From JBJMLO01 sp045805265 (GTDB lineage: Bacteria; Actinomycetota; UBA4738; JACQTL01): DNA of 64,000 nt. Below the pieces are notes generated by a model. The model worked only from the letters and a program-made list of their open reading frames with translations, did not search any database and was not told the DNA's origin. The position numbers and the translations under genes are program-made. The stretch spans positions 496,001-560,000 of the forward strand of contig JBJMLO010000011.1 of the NCBI GenBank assembly GCA_045805265.1, written 5' to 3'. Shown in pieces: positions 15,787 to 23,299 of the stretch (position 1 is its first letter; each line of letters opens with the position of its first letter).

Positions 15787-15796
15787 GTAAGTAACC
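15776..15796 (-). repeat. right terminal inverted repeat
   Basis: The reverse complement begins GGTTACTTACTTGAC and pairs with the left end at 13145-13168; 15 of 17 inner bases match. Confidence 0.72.
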
Positions 15797-15804
15797 CTTG
15801 ACAT
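15797..15804. repeat. right target-site duplication
   Basis: Octamer CTTGACAT, the same as 13137-13144. It contains the TTGACA -35 hexamer of the downstream padR promoter. Confidence 0.75.
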
Positions 15805-15835
15805 TCTCCCTCGCCGCGTATATACCGCGTATACA
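15798..15835 (+). promoter_or_regulatory. padR-ABC operon promoter with tandem operator
   Basis: TTGACA (15798-15803), a 17-base spacer, TATACC (15821-15826). Over the -10 lie two tandem 11-mers, CCGCGTATATA (15814-15824) and CCGCGTATACA (15825-15835), each containing a GTATA-type dyad. PadR regulators typically bind their own promoters at such AT-containing dyads, so this is the likely autoregulatory operator. Confidence 0.65.
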
Positions 15836-15885
15836 TCGAGGGAACATCCCAGTCGGTGCGCTCGGGCCGGGGATGGGAGGACCAC

Positions 15886-16479
15886 ATGTCACTCGCAATG
15901 AGCCTGCTCGCCATCCTGGAGGACCGGCCCATGTACGGCCTCGAGCTGAAGAACGAGTTCGAGTCCCGGACAGGCTGGGTGTGGCCCGTCAACGTTGGCC
16001 AGGTGTACAGCACGCTCGGCCGGCTCGAGCGCGACGGGCTGGTGGCCACGGCGACCGGCGGCGAGGCGCAGAAGACGTACGAGCCGACCGAGCTCGGACG
16101 CGCCCGGGTGGACGAGTGGTTTGCGCGACCGACCGAACCCCGCGCCGGCGAACGCGAGGAGCGGGTTCTCAAGCTTGTGATGGCCGCGGAACGGGGCGGC
16201 GACCGCGTCCGGCATGTCATCCAGGCCGAGCGCCGGAGCGGAATGGAGGAGCTGCAGCGCTACACGAAGTTGAAGCGCGACGTGGCGGAGGACGCCGACC
16301 TCGGATGGACCTTCCTCCTCGACTCGTTGATCTTCCGGGCGGAGGCGCGGGTCCGTTGGCTCGACGCATGCGAGGGCCGCCTCGCCGCGACGCCACCCGG
16401 CCGGCCAGGGCCGGGGGGGGACCGTGCTCGCCTCGAACCAGTCGTCCGGTCGCGACTGTCCGAGGAGGTGCAGCGATGA
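15886..16479 (+). CDS. PadR-family transcriptional regulator
   Basis: A 197-residue regulator with the PadR winged helix: LAMSLLAILEDRPMYGLELKNEFE, then VNVGQVYSTLGRLERDGLV (recognition helix and wing approach) and KTYEPTELGR. A C-terminal helical domain for dimerisation follows. ATG 15886 has GGGAGG 5 bases upstream; an in-frame upstream start lacks one. It overlaps the ABC ATPase gene by 4 bases (ATGA). PadR proteins commonly repress an adjacent efflux pump and are released by the pump substrate. The promoter and tandem operator immediately upstream fit autoregulation of the whole operon. Confidence 0.9.
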   Translation: MSLAMSLLAILEDRPMYGLELKNEFESRTGWVWPVNVGQVYSTLGRLERDGLVATATGGEAQKTYEPTELGRARVDEWFARPTEPRAGEREERVLKLVMAAERGGDRVRHVIQAERRSGMEELQRYTKLKRDVAEDADLGWTFLLDSLIFRAEARVRWLDACEGRLAATPPGRPGPGGDRARLEPVVRSRLSEEVQR

Positions 16480-17201
16480 CGCCGACGCTCGAGCTCCGGG
16501 GCGTCACCCGGGTCCACGGAGCGGGGCACCTGCGCGTGGAGGCGCTCATGGACGTCTCGCTCGAAGTCATCTCCGGCGAGTTGGTCGCCATCATGGGGCC
16601 CAGCGGGTCGGGGAAGACCACCCTGCTCAGCCTGGCCGGAGGGCTCGACGCGCCGACGTCCGGACAGGTCCTCGTCGAGGGCGTCGACCTCGGATCGATC
16701 GGGGTCCCCGGGCTCGCTCGCCTCCGGAGGCGCCGCATCGGTTACGTGTTCCAGCAGCTGAACCTGATCGACGGTCTCACGGCCGCCGAGAACGTCTCGC
16801 TACCGCTCGAGCTGGACGGCGTCCACCGCCGCACGGCGCGCCGCGCGGCGTTGGAGGCCCTGGACCGCGTCGCGATCCGGGACCTCGAGGACCGGTTCCC
16901 CGACGAGCTCTCCGGCGGGGAGCAGCAGCGCGTCGCGATCGCCCGGGCCGTGGTCGGCGAGCGGATCCTGCTGCTGGCCGACGAGCCGACCGGCGCCCTC
17001 GACAGCGTGACCGGGGAGACGGTGCTCCGGCTGCTCCGGGCCCATTGCGACGCGGGCGGCAGCGGGGTCCTCGTGACCCACGACTCGCGGATGGCGGCGT
17101 GGGCCGACCGGATCGTGTTCCTGCGCGACGGGCGCGTGATCGACCGGACCGAGCCTCCCCCCGGACCGGAGTCGCTCCTCGCCGACTCCTCGAGTCGATG
17201 A
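16476..17201 (+). CDS. ABC transporter ATP-binding protein (MacB/LolD type)
   Basis: A 241-residue ATPase with Walker A GPSGSGKTT, Q-loop VFQQLNLI, signature LSGGEQQRVAIARA, Walker B ILLLADEPTGALD and H-loop VLVTHD. The LolD/MacB subfamily pattern (DEPTGALDS; FQQ-NL) pairs with FtsX-type permeases. ATG 16476 overlaps the PadR stop. The permease starts 46 bases after its end. Together they should form a lipoprotein/peptide/drug exporter controlled by PadR. Confidence 0.94.
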   Translation: MTPTLELRGVTRVHGAGHLRVEALMDVSLEVISGELVAIMGPSGSGKTTLLSLAGGLDAPTSGQVLVEGVDLGSIGVPGLARLRRRRIGYVFQQLNLIDGLTAAENVSLPLELDGVHRRTARRAALEALDRVAIRDLEDRFPDELSGGEQQRVAIARAVVGERILLLADEPTGALDSVTGETVLRLLRAHCDAGGSGVLVTHDSRMAAWADRIVFLRDGRVIDRTEPPPGPESLLADSSSR

Positions 17202-17247
17202 ACGACGCCGATCCCGATCGACCCGGGACGGCCGGCGAGACCCGACG

Positions 17248-19737
17248 ATGACGCTCCGATCGCTCCGGCCGACCGCGCGGATCGCCTGGCGGCAGGCCCG
17301 CCGGGCGCGCGGCCGTACGGCGCTGATCGTGGCCATGATCGCGCTGCCGGTGGCCGGAGTGGCCGCCGTCTCGTCACTCACCCGAACCGGGGAGCCGACC
17401 GTCGAGGAGCGGGCGACCGCTGCGATGGGCTCGACGGACCTGCTGATCAACGAGTGGGACGGGCCGGGACCCTTCCGCCCCGCCCGGGTCGAAGCCGTGC
17501 TGCCGCCCGGGTCCACGGTCGCGTCGATCCGCGGGCTGTCCACGGAGATGGTGGTCCGCGGGAGGTACACGCAGATCTTCTTCGAGGAGCTCCCGCCGCC
17601 CTCCCACCGCGCCATCACGGAGGGCAGGTACGCCATCCTCCGGGGCAGAGCGCCCGCCCGGGTGGGCGAGGTGGCGGTGGCGCCGGCCGTCCTCGACGCG
17701 TTCGGGATCCATGTGGGCGACGAGCTCCAGTTGAGGAAGCCGCACCTCAGCCTCCACGTCGTGGGCGAGGCCGTCCTCGCGGCGCAGCTGTCGTGGAAGC
17801 TGGCGCTCGTCGACACCGGACAGCTCAGGGGCCTGCACGCCACACAGATCATGGCCTGGGCGATCGACCTGCCGGCCGGCGCGGACACCCGAGCGGCGAT
17901 CGCCCGCCTGCACCGAGCCGGAGTCAAGGTGGAGACCCGGACGCAGGCCGGCCGGTTCAACAGGAAGCAGCGGCTCCTGCTCGACGCCGTGACGTTCGGG
18001 CTGGGGACGATCGCGCTGGTCGGCACGGCCCTGATCGTGGCGGCGGCGTTCCTGGTGGGGGCCATCCGCCAGCTCCGCACGCTCGGGCTGGTGGGCGCGG
18101 CCGGCGGCGAACCGCGTCACCTGCGGGGGGTGGTGGTCCTCGGTGGGGTCGTGCTCGGGCTGCTCGGCTCCGTCGTGGGGGTGGTGATCGGGATCGGCGT
18201 CGCGTTCGCGATCCACCCGATCCTCGATCGGCTGGCGGATCGCGTCACCGGGGCGATCGAGATTCCCGTCCCCGAGCTCCTCGGCGCCGTCGTGCTCGGC
18301 ACTCTTGCGTGCGCAGCCGCCGCGTACCTCCCCGCGCGGATCGCGGCGCGCATCCCGACCGTCGAGGCGCTTGCGGGCCGGACGCCGCCTCCGCGCAGAC
18401 CGGGGCGGCTGGCCGGCGTGGGCCTCGTCGTCGTCGGGGCCGGCGTTCTCGGCCTGGCGTTCGCGACGGTGCAGCGGAGCGTGCAGATGGTGGCCGGAGC
18501 GGTGGTCGTCACGCTCGCCGGGTTCCTGTTCGCGATCCCGCTCCTGGTTTCGTGGACCGGCCGCCTGGCCCGGTGGCTGCCGATGACGGCCCGGCTGGCC
18601 GCGCGACATGCCGCACGCCATGGGCGGCGGACCGGCGCCGCGCTGGCCGCGGCCACGCTGGCCCTGGCCCTCCCGGTCGCGGTCTCGACGATGACCCTCA
18701 GCTCCGAGGGCTACGAGGACCGTGCGCTCCCGTTGGCCGACGACCAGGCGTTCATCGGGAATCTGGGGAACATCTCGGTGGATCCCCGGGCGGCGGCGTC
18801 GGCCGGACGCGCCATCCGCACCAGATTCCCTGACGCGACCGTGGCCACCATCACATGGGCCACGTACTCGAAGCAGCAGTATCCGAAGGTGGCGCGGAAC
18901 ACGCAGGTCTACGCGGTCGGCGGGAAGCTCAGGAATCCGGACGGGACGACCTCCGAGGCGGGCGGCCCGGTGGCGCTGGCCTCCCCCGCCCTGCTCCGGT
19001 CCCTGCACGCCGAGACCGGGATCGACCGGATCGGGACGGCGCCGATCCTGGCCATCGGGAAGGGGTCGACCGACCGCGGCTTCGTCGAGCTCCAGGATCC
19101 GTCCACGGGCAAGCCCGAGGCGGCGCGGCGGCTCCGGGCCGAGGAGATCGCCGGCCCCCGTTTCGACTACGTGTTTCCGCAATACCTCATCGCTCCCGGC
19201 CGGGCTCGACGGCTCGGCTTCGCGGCGTCGGTCGGCGGTCTCGTGGTTCGGTTCCCGGGCCCACTCGACGGATCGTCCGTCGCGGCGTTGCGGGACATCG
19301 CCGCCGCACACCCGGGGCTGTTCTCACAGACCGATGCCGACTTCCGGCCGAACGCAGCGACGGCCCGAGGTCTTCTCACCCTGGGCAGCACCTTCGTCGC
19401 GATACTCGTGCTGTCCATCGCGGTCGCCCTGGTCAGCGCGGAGTCGCGCCGGGACCACGCGATCCTGGTCGCGGTCGGCGCAGAGCCGCGCATCCGCCGT
19501 CGCATCGTCGGGGCGAACGCGCTGGTCCTCGCAGGGCTGGCGGGCCTGCTGGCGATCCCCGCAGGGTTCGTACCGGCGGCGGTGATCCAGCTGGTGCGGG
19601 CCGCGCCCTATCCCATCGTCGTCCCGTGGGAGACGTGCTTCGCCGTGGGCGTCGCGACTCCGCTCTTGACCGGGACTCTCGCGGCACTCTGTTCCCGCCA
19701 GCCGAAGTCCTCGGCCCTGATGCAGCCGGCCTTCTGA
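17248..19737 (+). CDS. FtsX-family ABC transporter permease
   Basis: An 829-residue permease with two FtsX-like halves. A membrane anchor lies at about residues 25-45, followed by an extracytoplasmic domain. Three spans follow around 245-365, then a further pair in 390-440. After that come another anchor with ARHAARHGRRTGAALAAATLALA, a second large soluble domain, and three final spans from about 710. The duplicated ten-span layout is typical of large actinobacterial FtsX permeases. ATG 17248; the third gene of the padR operon. Nothing truncated. The substrate is unknown. Confidence 0.92.
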   Translation: MTLRSLRPTARIAWRQARRARGRTALIVAMIALPVAGVAAVSSLTRTGEPTVEERATAAMGSTDLLINEWDGPGPFRPARVEAVLPPGSTVASIRGLSTEMVVRGRYTQIFFEELPPPSHRAITEGRYAILRGRAPARVGEVAVAPAVLDAFGIHVGDELQLRKPHLSLHVVGEAVLAAQLSWKLALVDTGQLRGLHATQIMAWAIDLPAGADTRAAIARLHRAGVKVETRTQAGRFNRKQRLLLDAVTFGLGTIALVGTALIVAAAFLVGAIRQLRTLGLVGAAGGEPRHLRGVVVLGGVVLGLLGSVVGVVIGIGVAFAIHPILDRLADRVTGAIEIPVPELLGAVVLGTLACAAAAYLPARIAARIPTVEALAGRTPPPRRPGRLAGVGLVVVGAGVLGLAFATVQRSVQMVAGAVVVTLAGFLFAIPLLVSWTGRLARWLPMTARLAARHAARHGRRTGAALAAATLALALPVAVSTMTLSSEGYEDRALPLADDQAFIGNLGNISVDPRAAASAGRAIRTRFPDATVATITWATYSKQQYPKVARNTQVYAVGGKLRNPDGTTSEAGGPVALASPALLRSLHAETGIDRIGTAPILAIGKGSTDRGFVELQDPSTGKPEAARRLRAEEIAGPRFDYVFPQYLIAPGRARRLGFAASVGGLVVRFPGPLDGSSVAALRDIAAAHPGLFSQTDADFRPNAATARGLLTLGSTFVAILVLSIAVALVSAESRRDHAILVAVGAEPRIRRRIVGANALVLAGLAGLLAIPAGFVPAAVIQLVRAAPYPIVVPWETCFAVGVATPLLTGTLAALCSRQPKSSALMQPAF

Positions 19738-19788
19738 TCCTCGCCCCCGCCAAGGAGCTTCCGGTCGGCCCCCGGACGACCCCGCTGA

Positions 19789-20973
19789 TCAGATCAGGCC
19801 GAGCTTGCGGCCGACGCGGTCGAACGCGTCGAGGGCTTCCTGGAGTTCCTCCTCCGTGTGCTCGCTGGTCACGATGGTCCGGACGCGGGCCCGCCCCCGG
19901 GGGACCGTCGGGAACACGATCGGCGGGGTGAACACGCCCTCCTCCCACAGCAGGCGGGAGAGGTCCTGGGCGGCGCGGTCCTCGCCGGCGATGACCGGCG
20001 TGATCGGCGTCTCGCTGGCGCCGGTGTCGAACCCCAGGCCCTCCAGGCCCGCCTTGAAGAACCGCGTGCGGTCCCACAGCCGTTCGACGCGGTCGGGCTC
20101 GTTCTCCAGCACATCGAGCGCCGCGATGCACGCCGCGGTCACGGCCGGCGGCGCGGAGGTCGAGAACAGGAACGGCCGGCCCCGGTTCACCAGCCACTCC
20201 ACGAGGTGATGGCGGCCGGCGATGAACCCGCCGAGCACGCCGATTGCCTTCGACAAGGTCCCCACCTGCACGTCGACGCGCAGGGGGTCGATGCCGAAGT
20301 GGGAGACCGTCCCCTTGCCGTTCACTCCGAGGACGCCGGAGGCGTGGGCGTCGTCGATCATCATGATCGCGCCGTACCGCTCGGCGACCTCAACGAGCTC
20401 CGGCAGCGGCGCGATGTCGCCATCCATCGAGAACACGCCGTCGGTGATCAGCACCTGGTGCCGGCCGGGCCGGGCCGTCTCCGCGAGCAACCTTCCCGCC
20501 GCCTCGGGGTCCTTGTGGGGGAACACCTTGATCTCGGCGCGGGACAGCCGGGCGCCGTCGATGATCGAGGCGTGGTTCAGCTCGTCGGAGACGATGACGT
20601 CCTCCTTCGACAGGATCGCCGCCACCGTCCCCGCATTGGACGTGAACCCCGACTGGAACATGAGCGCGTCCTCGGCGCCCTTGAACGCCGCGAACCGCCG
20701 CTCCAGCTCGCGGTGCGACGACATGGTCCCGGCAATCGTGCGGACCGCCCCGCTCCCGGCCCCGAACTCGAGCGCCGCCTTCGACGCGGCCTCGCGCAGG
20801 CGAGGGTCGGCGGCCAGCCCCAGGTAGTTGTTCGACGCCAGGTTGATGACCTCCCGGCCGTCGAACCGGGCCCGGGGGAGCTGCTGGCCCTCCAGCGTCC
20901 GGGGGTGGATGGCCGAGCCGGCCGCCTCCAGCTGGTCCAGCTGTTCCCGCAGATACGCCAGGGGGTCGGCCAT
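19789..20973 (-). CDS. kbl: glycine C-acetyltransferase (2-amino-3-ketobutyrate CoA ligase)
   Basis: A 394-residue PLP enzyme of the alpha-oxoamine synthase family that cleaves 2-amino-3-ketobutyrate with CoA to glycine and acetyl-CoA. Typical segments are NLASNNYLGLA, the GAGSGAVRTIAGT loop, MFQSGFTSNAGTV, DDAHASGVLG, and the PLP lysine motif GTLSKAIGVLGG. The chain is full length. ATG 20973 lies one base after the stop of the threonine dehydrogenase gene, so the two consecutive steps of threonine catabolism are one operon. This context separates it from BioF and HemA paralogues. Confidence 0.94.
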   Translation of the reverse strand: MADPLAYLREQLDQLEAAGSAIHPRTLEGQQLPRARFDGREVINLASNNYLGLAADPRLREAASKAALEFGAGSGAVRTIAGTMSSHRELERRFAAFKGAEDALMFQSGFTSNAGTVAAILSKEDVIVSDELNHASIIDGARLSRAEIKVFPHKDPEAAGRLLAETARPGRHQVLITDGVFSMDGDIAPLPELVEVAERYGAIMMIDDAHASGVLGVNGKGTVSHFGIDPLRVDVQVGTLSKAIGVLGGFIAGRHHLVEWLVNRGRPFLFSTSAPPAVTAACIAALDVLENEPDRVERLWDRTRFFKAGLEGLGFDTGASETPITPVIAGEDRAAQDLSRLLWEEGVFTPPIVFPTVPRGRARVRTIVTSEHTEEELQEALDAFDRVGRKLGLI

Positions 20974-20974
20974 G

Positions 20975-22093
20975 TCAGGCGCCTCCGTCGCCCGGCGCCC
21001 CGGTCGCATCGGTTCCCTGCGAGGCGGGGTCGCCGTTCGGGAGCAGCAGGACCTTCCCGGACCGCCCGGAGTCCATGGCCGCGAAGGCCTGCTCGAAGTC
21101 CTCGAGCGCGAACCGGTGGGTGATGACGGGCGTGACGTCGACCGTGCCGCTCGCCAGCAGTGCCGACATCGTCTCCCACGTCCGAAACAGCTCCCGCCCG
21201 GTCACGCCGTAGATCCGGGCCTCCTTGAAGATCACGTGGTCGGTCAGTTCGAGCGCGACCGGCTCGGTGGGCAGGCCGAGCAGCGCGATCCGGCCGCCGC
21301 CGCACACCATCTCGGTGGCCTGGCGGATCACCGCCGGGATGCCCGACATCTCGAGCACGACCTCCGCGCCGTGGCCGTCGGTCGCGGCCAGGACGGCCCG
21401 CACCGGGTCCTCCAGCGAGGGGTTGACCACCACGTCCGCGCCCATCTGCTTGGCCAGGCCCTGGCGGAACTCGTTGGGCTCCACCGCGACGACCTGCCGG
21501 GCCCCTGCCGCGCGCACGACGGCGACCGCGAACAGGCCGATCGGGCCGCAGCCCAGCACCACCACGGTGGAGCCGACGATGTCTTCCGCGCCCCGATCGA
21601 TGAACGCGGTGTGCACGGCGTTGCCGAACGGGTCGTGGATCGACGCGATGTCCGGCGGGAGTCGGTGGTCCACCTCCCAGGCGTTGCGCTCGGGGAACAC
21701 GACGTACTCGGCGAACCCGCCGTCGAAGTCCACCCCGAGGATCCGCAGGCGCTCGCAGGTGTGCATACGGCCCCGGCGGCATTGGGGGCAGAACCCGCAG
21801 AACACGTGGCTCTCCGCGGAGACGAACGCGCCCTCCTTGATGTGGTGGACCTCCGGCCCGGTGGCCACCACGCGCCCCGCCACCTCGTGCCCCGGGATCA
21901 CCGGCGGACGCAGGCGCTTCTGGGCCCACGGGTTCCACTCGTAGATGTGCAGGTCCGTGCCACAGATGGACGCCGCCGCGACCTCCACCAGGACCTGCCC
22001 GGCCCCGGGCGTGGGCACCGGTGCCTCGACCAGCTCCAGCCCCGGCCCGGGCGCGGCCTTGCGCAGGGCCCGCATGGTCGGCGGCACGGTCAC
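20975..22093 (-). CDS. tdh: L-threonine 3-dehydrogenase
   Basis: A 372-residue zinc-dependent MDR dehydrogenase that oxidises L-threonine to 2-amino-3-ketobutyrate with NAD. Visible are the catalytic zinc Cys in SICGTDLHIYEW, GHEVAGRV, the structural zinc cysteines in CGFCPQCRRGRMHTC, DPFGNAVHTA (characteristic of Tdh), and the Rossmann motif VLGCGPIGLFA. GTG 22093 is supported by a TACGCT element (22100-22105) 6 bases upstream, consistent with a leaderless mRNA. ATG 22075 is the alternative. It is followed directly by kbl. Confidence 0.94.
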   Translation of the reverse strand: MTVPPTMRALRKAAPGPGLELVEAPVPTPGAGQVLVEVAAASICGTDLHIYEWNPWAQKRLRPPVIPGHEVAGRVVATGPEVHHIKEGAFVSAESHVFCGFCPQCRRGRMHTCERLRILGVDFDGGFAEYVVFPERNAWEVDHRLPPDIASIHDPFGNAVHTAFIDRGAEDIVGSTVVVLGCGPIGLFAVAVVRAAGARQVVAVEPNEFRQGLAKQMGADVVVNPSLEDPVRAVLAATDGHGAEVVLEMSGIPAVIRQATEMVCGGGRIALLGLPTEPVALELTDHVIFKEARIYGVTGRELFRTWETMSALLASGTVDVTPVITHRFALEDFEQAFAAMDSGRSGKVLLLPNGDPASQGTDATGAPGDGGA

Positions 22094-22127
22094 GGCCGAA
22101 GCGTAGCTCGGGAGCGGCGCACGCGCC

Positions 22128-23177
22128 CTACCGGATGCGGCGCCCGGCGGGCTCCATCCAGGGCGGCGTCCACCCCCGGTCGGCCTCGTGGATCGACGTC
22201 CCCGGCGGAACGATCGCGTCGACCGCGTCGAGCGTCCCCTCGTCGAGGCTGACGTCGGCGCCGGCCAGGGCGTCCTCGAGCTGCTCCATCGTTCGGGGGC
22301 CGATGATCGCGCTCGAGACGGCCGGGTGCGACAGCACGAACGCGTGCGCCAGGTGGGTCATGGAGACGCCGGCGTTGGCGGCGACCTTCGCCAGCTCCTC
22401 CACCAGCTCGAGCTTCCGTTGGTTGTCCGGATGGGTCATGTCGAACCGACGGGCCACCGGCGAGCCCGCGAAGCGCGTCGTGTACCGCTCGGCCCGGGAG
22501 CCGGCCGGCAGGTCCTCCCCCTTGCGGTACTTGCCCGTGAGCCACCCGCCGGCGAGCGGGCTCCACACGATCACCCCCATCCCGTACTTCCGCGTGACCG
22601 GGAACAGGTCGAGCTCGTTGTGCCGGACGAACATGGAGTAGGGCGGCTGCTCGCACACGAACCGCGTCAGGCCCCGGCGCTCGGCGGTCCAGTGCGTCTC
22701 GACCACCATCCAGGCCGGGTACGTCGAGCTGCCCGCGTAGCGAATCTTGCCCTGGCGCTGGAGGTCGGTCAGGACGCCGAGCGTCTCCTCGTGGTCGGTG
22801 TCCGGCTCGGGACGGTGGATCTGGTACAGGTCGATGTGGTCGGTCTGCAGCCGCCGCAGCGAGTCCTCCACCTCGCGGGTGATCCACATCCGCGAGTTGC
22901 CCTCCCGGTTGCGTCCCTCGCCCATCGGGCCGTGGACCTTCGTCGCCAGGACGACGTCGTCGCGGCGGCCCTGGAGGGCCTTGCCGACGATCTCCTCCGA
23001 GGTCCCCTGGGAGTACACGTCGGCCGTGTCGACGAAGTTGATGCCTTGGTCGAGGGCCGCGTGCACCATGCGGACGCACTCGTCCTCGTCGGTGTTCCCC
23101 CACTCGCCGAACATCATCGCGCCGAAGCAGAACTCGCTGACCTCGATCCCCGTCCGACCCAGTTTCCGGTATCGCAT
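22128..23177 (-). CDS. aldo/keto reductase
   Basis: A 349-residue TIM-barrel oxidoreductase of the AKR superfamily. Visible are FVDTADVYSQGTSEEIVGKAL (catalytic Asp and Tyr), the catalytic lysine in VVLATKV, the HIDLYQIHRP strand with the active-site His, and the C-terminal cofactor loop SSAIIGPRTMEQL (NADPH preference). The ATG at 23177 is decided by the ribosome site GGAGGTGA immediately upstream. The GTG at 23186 lies within that site. Independent of the tdh-kbl operon (34 bases upstream of it). The natural substrate is unknown. Confidence 0.9.
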   Translation of the reverse strand: MRYRKLGRTGIEVSEFCFGAMMFGEWGNTDEDECVRMVHAALDQGINFVDTADVYSQGTSEEIVGKALQGRRDDVVLATKVHGPMGEGRNREGNSRMWITREVEDSLRRLQTDHIDLYQIHRPEPDTDHEETLGVLTDLQRQGKIRYAGSSTYPAWMVVETHWTAERRGLTRFVCEQPPYSMFVRHNELDLFPVTRKYGMGVIVWSPLAGGWLTGKYRKGEDLPAGSRAERYTTRFAGSPVARRFDMTHPDNQRKLELVEELAKVAANAGVSMTHLAHAFVLSHPAVSSAIIGPRTMEQLEDALAGADVSLDEGTLDAVDAIVPPGTSIHEADRGWTPPWMEPAGRRIR

Positions 23178-23299
23178 GGCACTCACCTCCGGGTGGTGGA
23201 ACCTCCATCATGCCGCCTTTCCCGAAATCGCCCTTATCTACCCAACTTCGAGTACCGATACATGGACGGTCAGAGCGCAACGCTCACAGGGAGGTCCAC

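Larger units (their letters stand above)
13145..15796. mobile_element. IS1595-family-like transposon carrying an alarmone-synthetase cargo operon
   Basis: A 2652-bp element defined by imperfect terminal inverted repeats (13145-13168 and 15776-15796) flanked by a direct repeat CTTGACAT (13137-13144, 15797-15804). It contains an ISXO2/IS1595-type transposase gene (14813-15751) and a four-gene cargo operon on the same strand (14507 down to 13174). The operon encodes a RelA/SpoT-domain protein and three small proteins overlapping one another by a few bases. Codon use and GC are visibly less extreme than in the flanking chromosome, supporting transfer. Insertion is between the deacetylase gene and the padR promoter. 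The duplication contains the padR -35 hexamer, so that promoter is rebuilt at the right edge. IS1595 relatives are known to carry passenger genes; an alarmone synthetase as passenger is not one I know of. Confidence 0.8.

Noticed and set aside
13145..15796. Prophage or integrative element
   Set aside because: No integrase, phage structural gene or tRNA attachment site. The terminal repeats, short duplication and DDE transposase fit a simple transposon.
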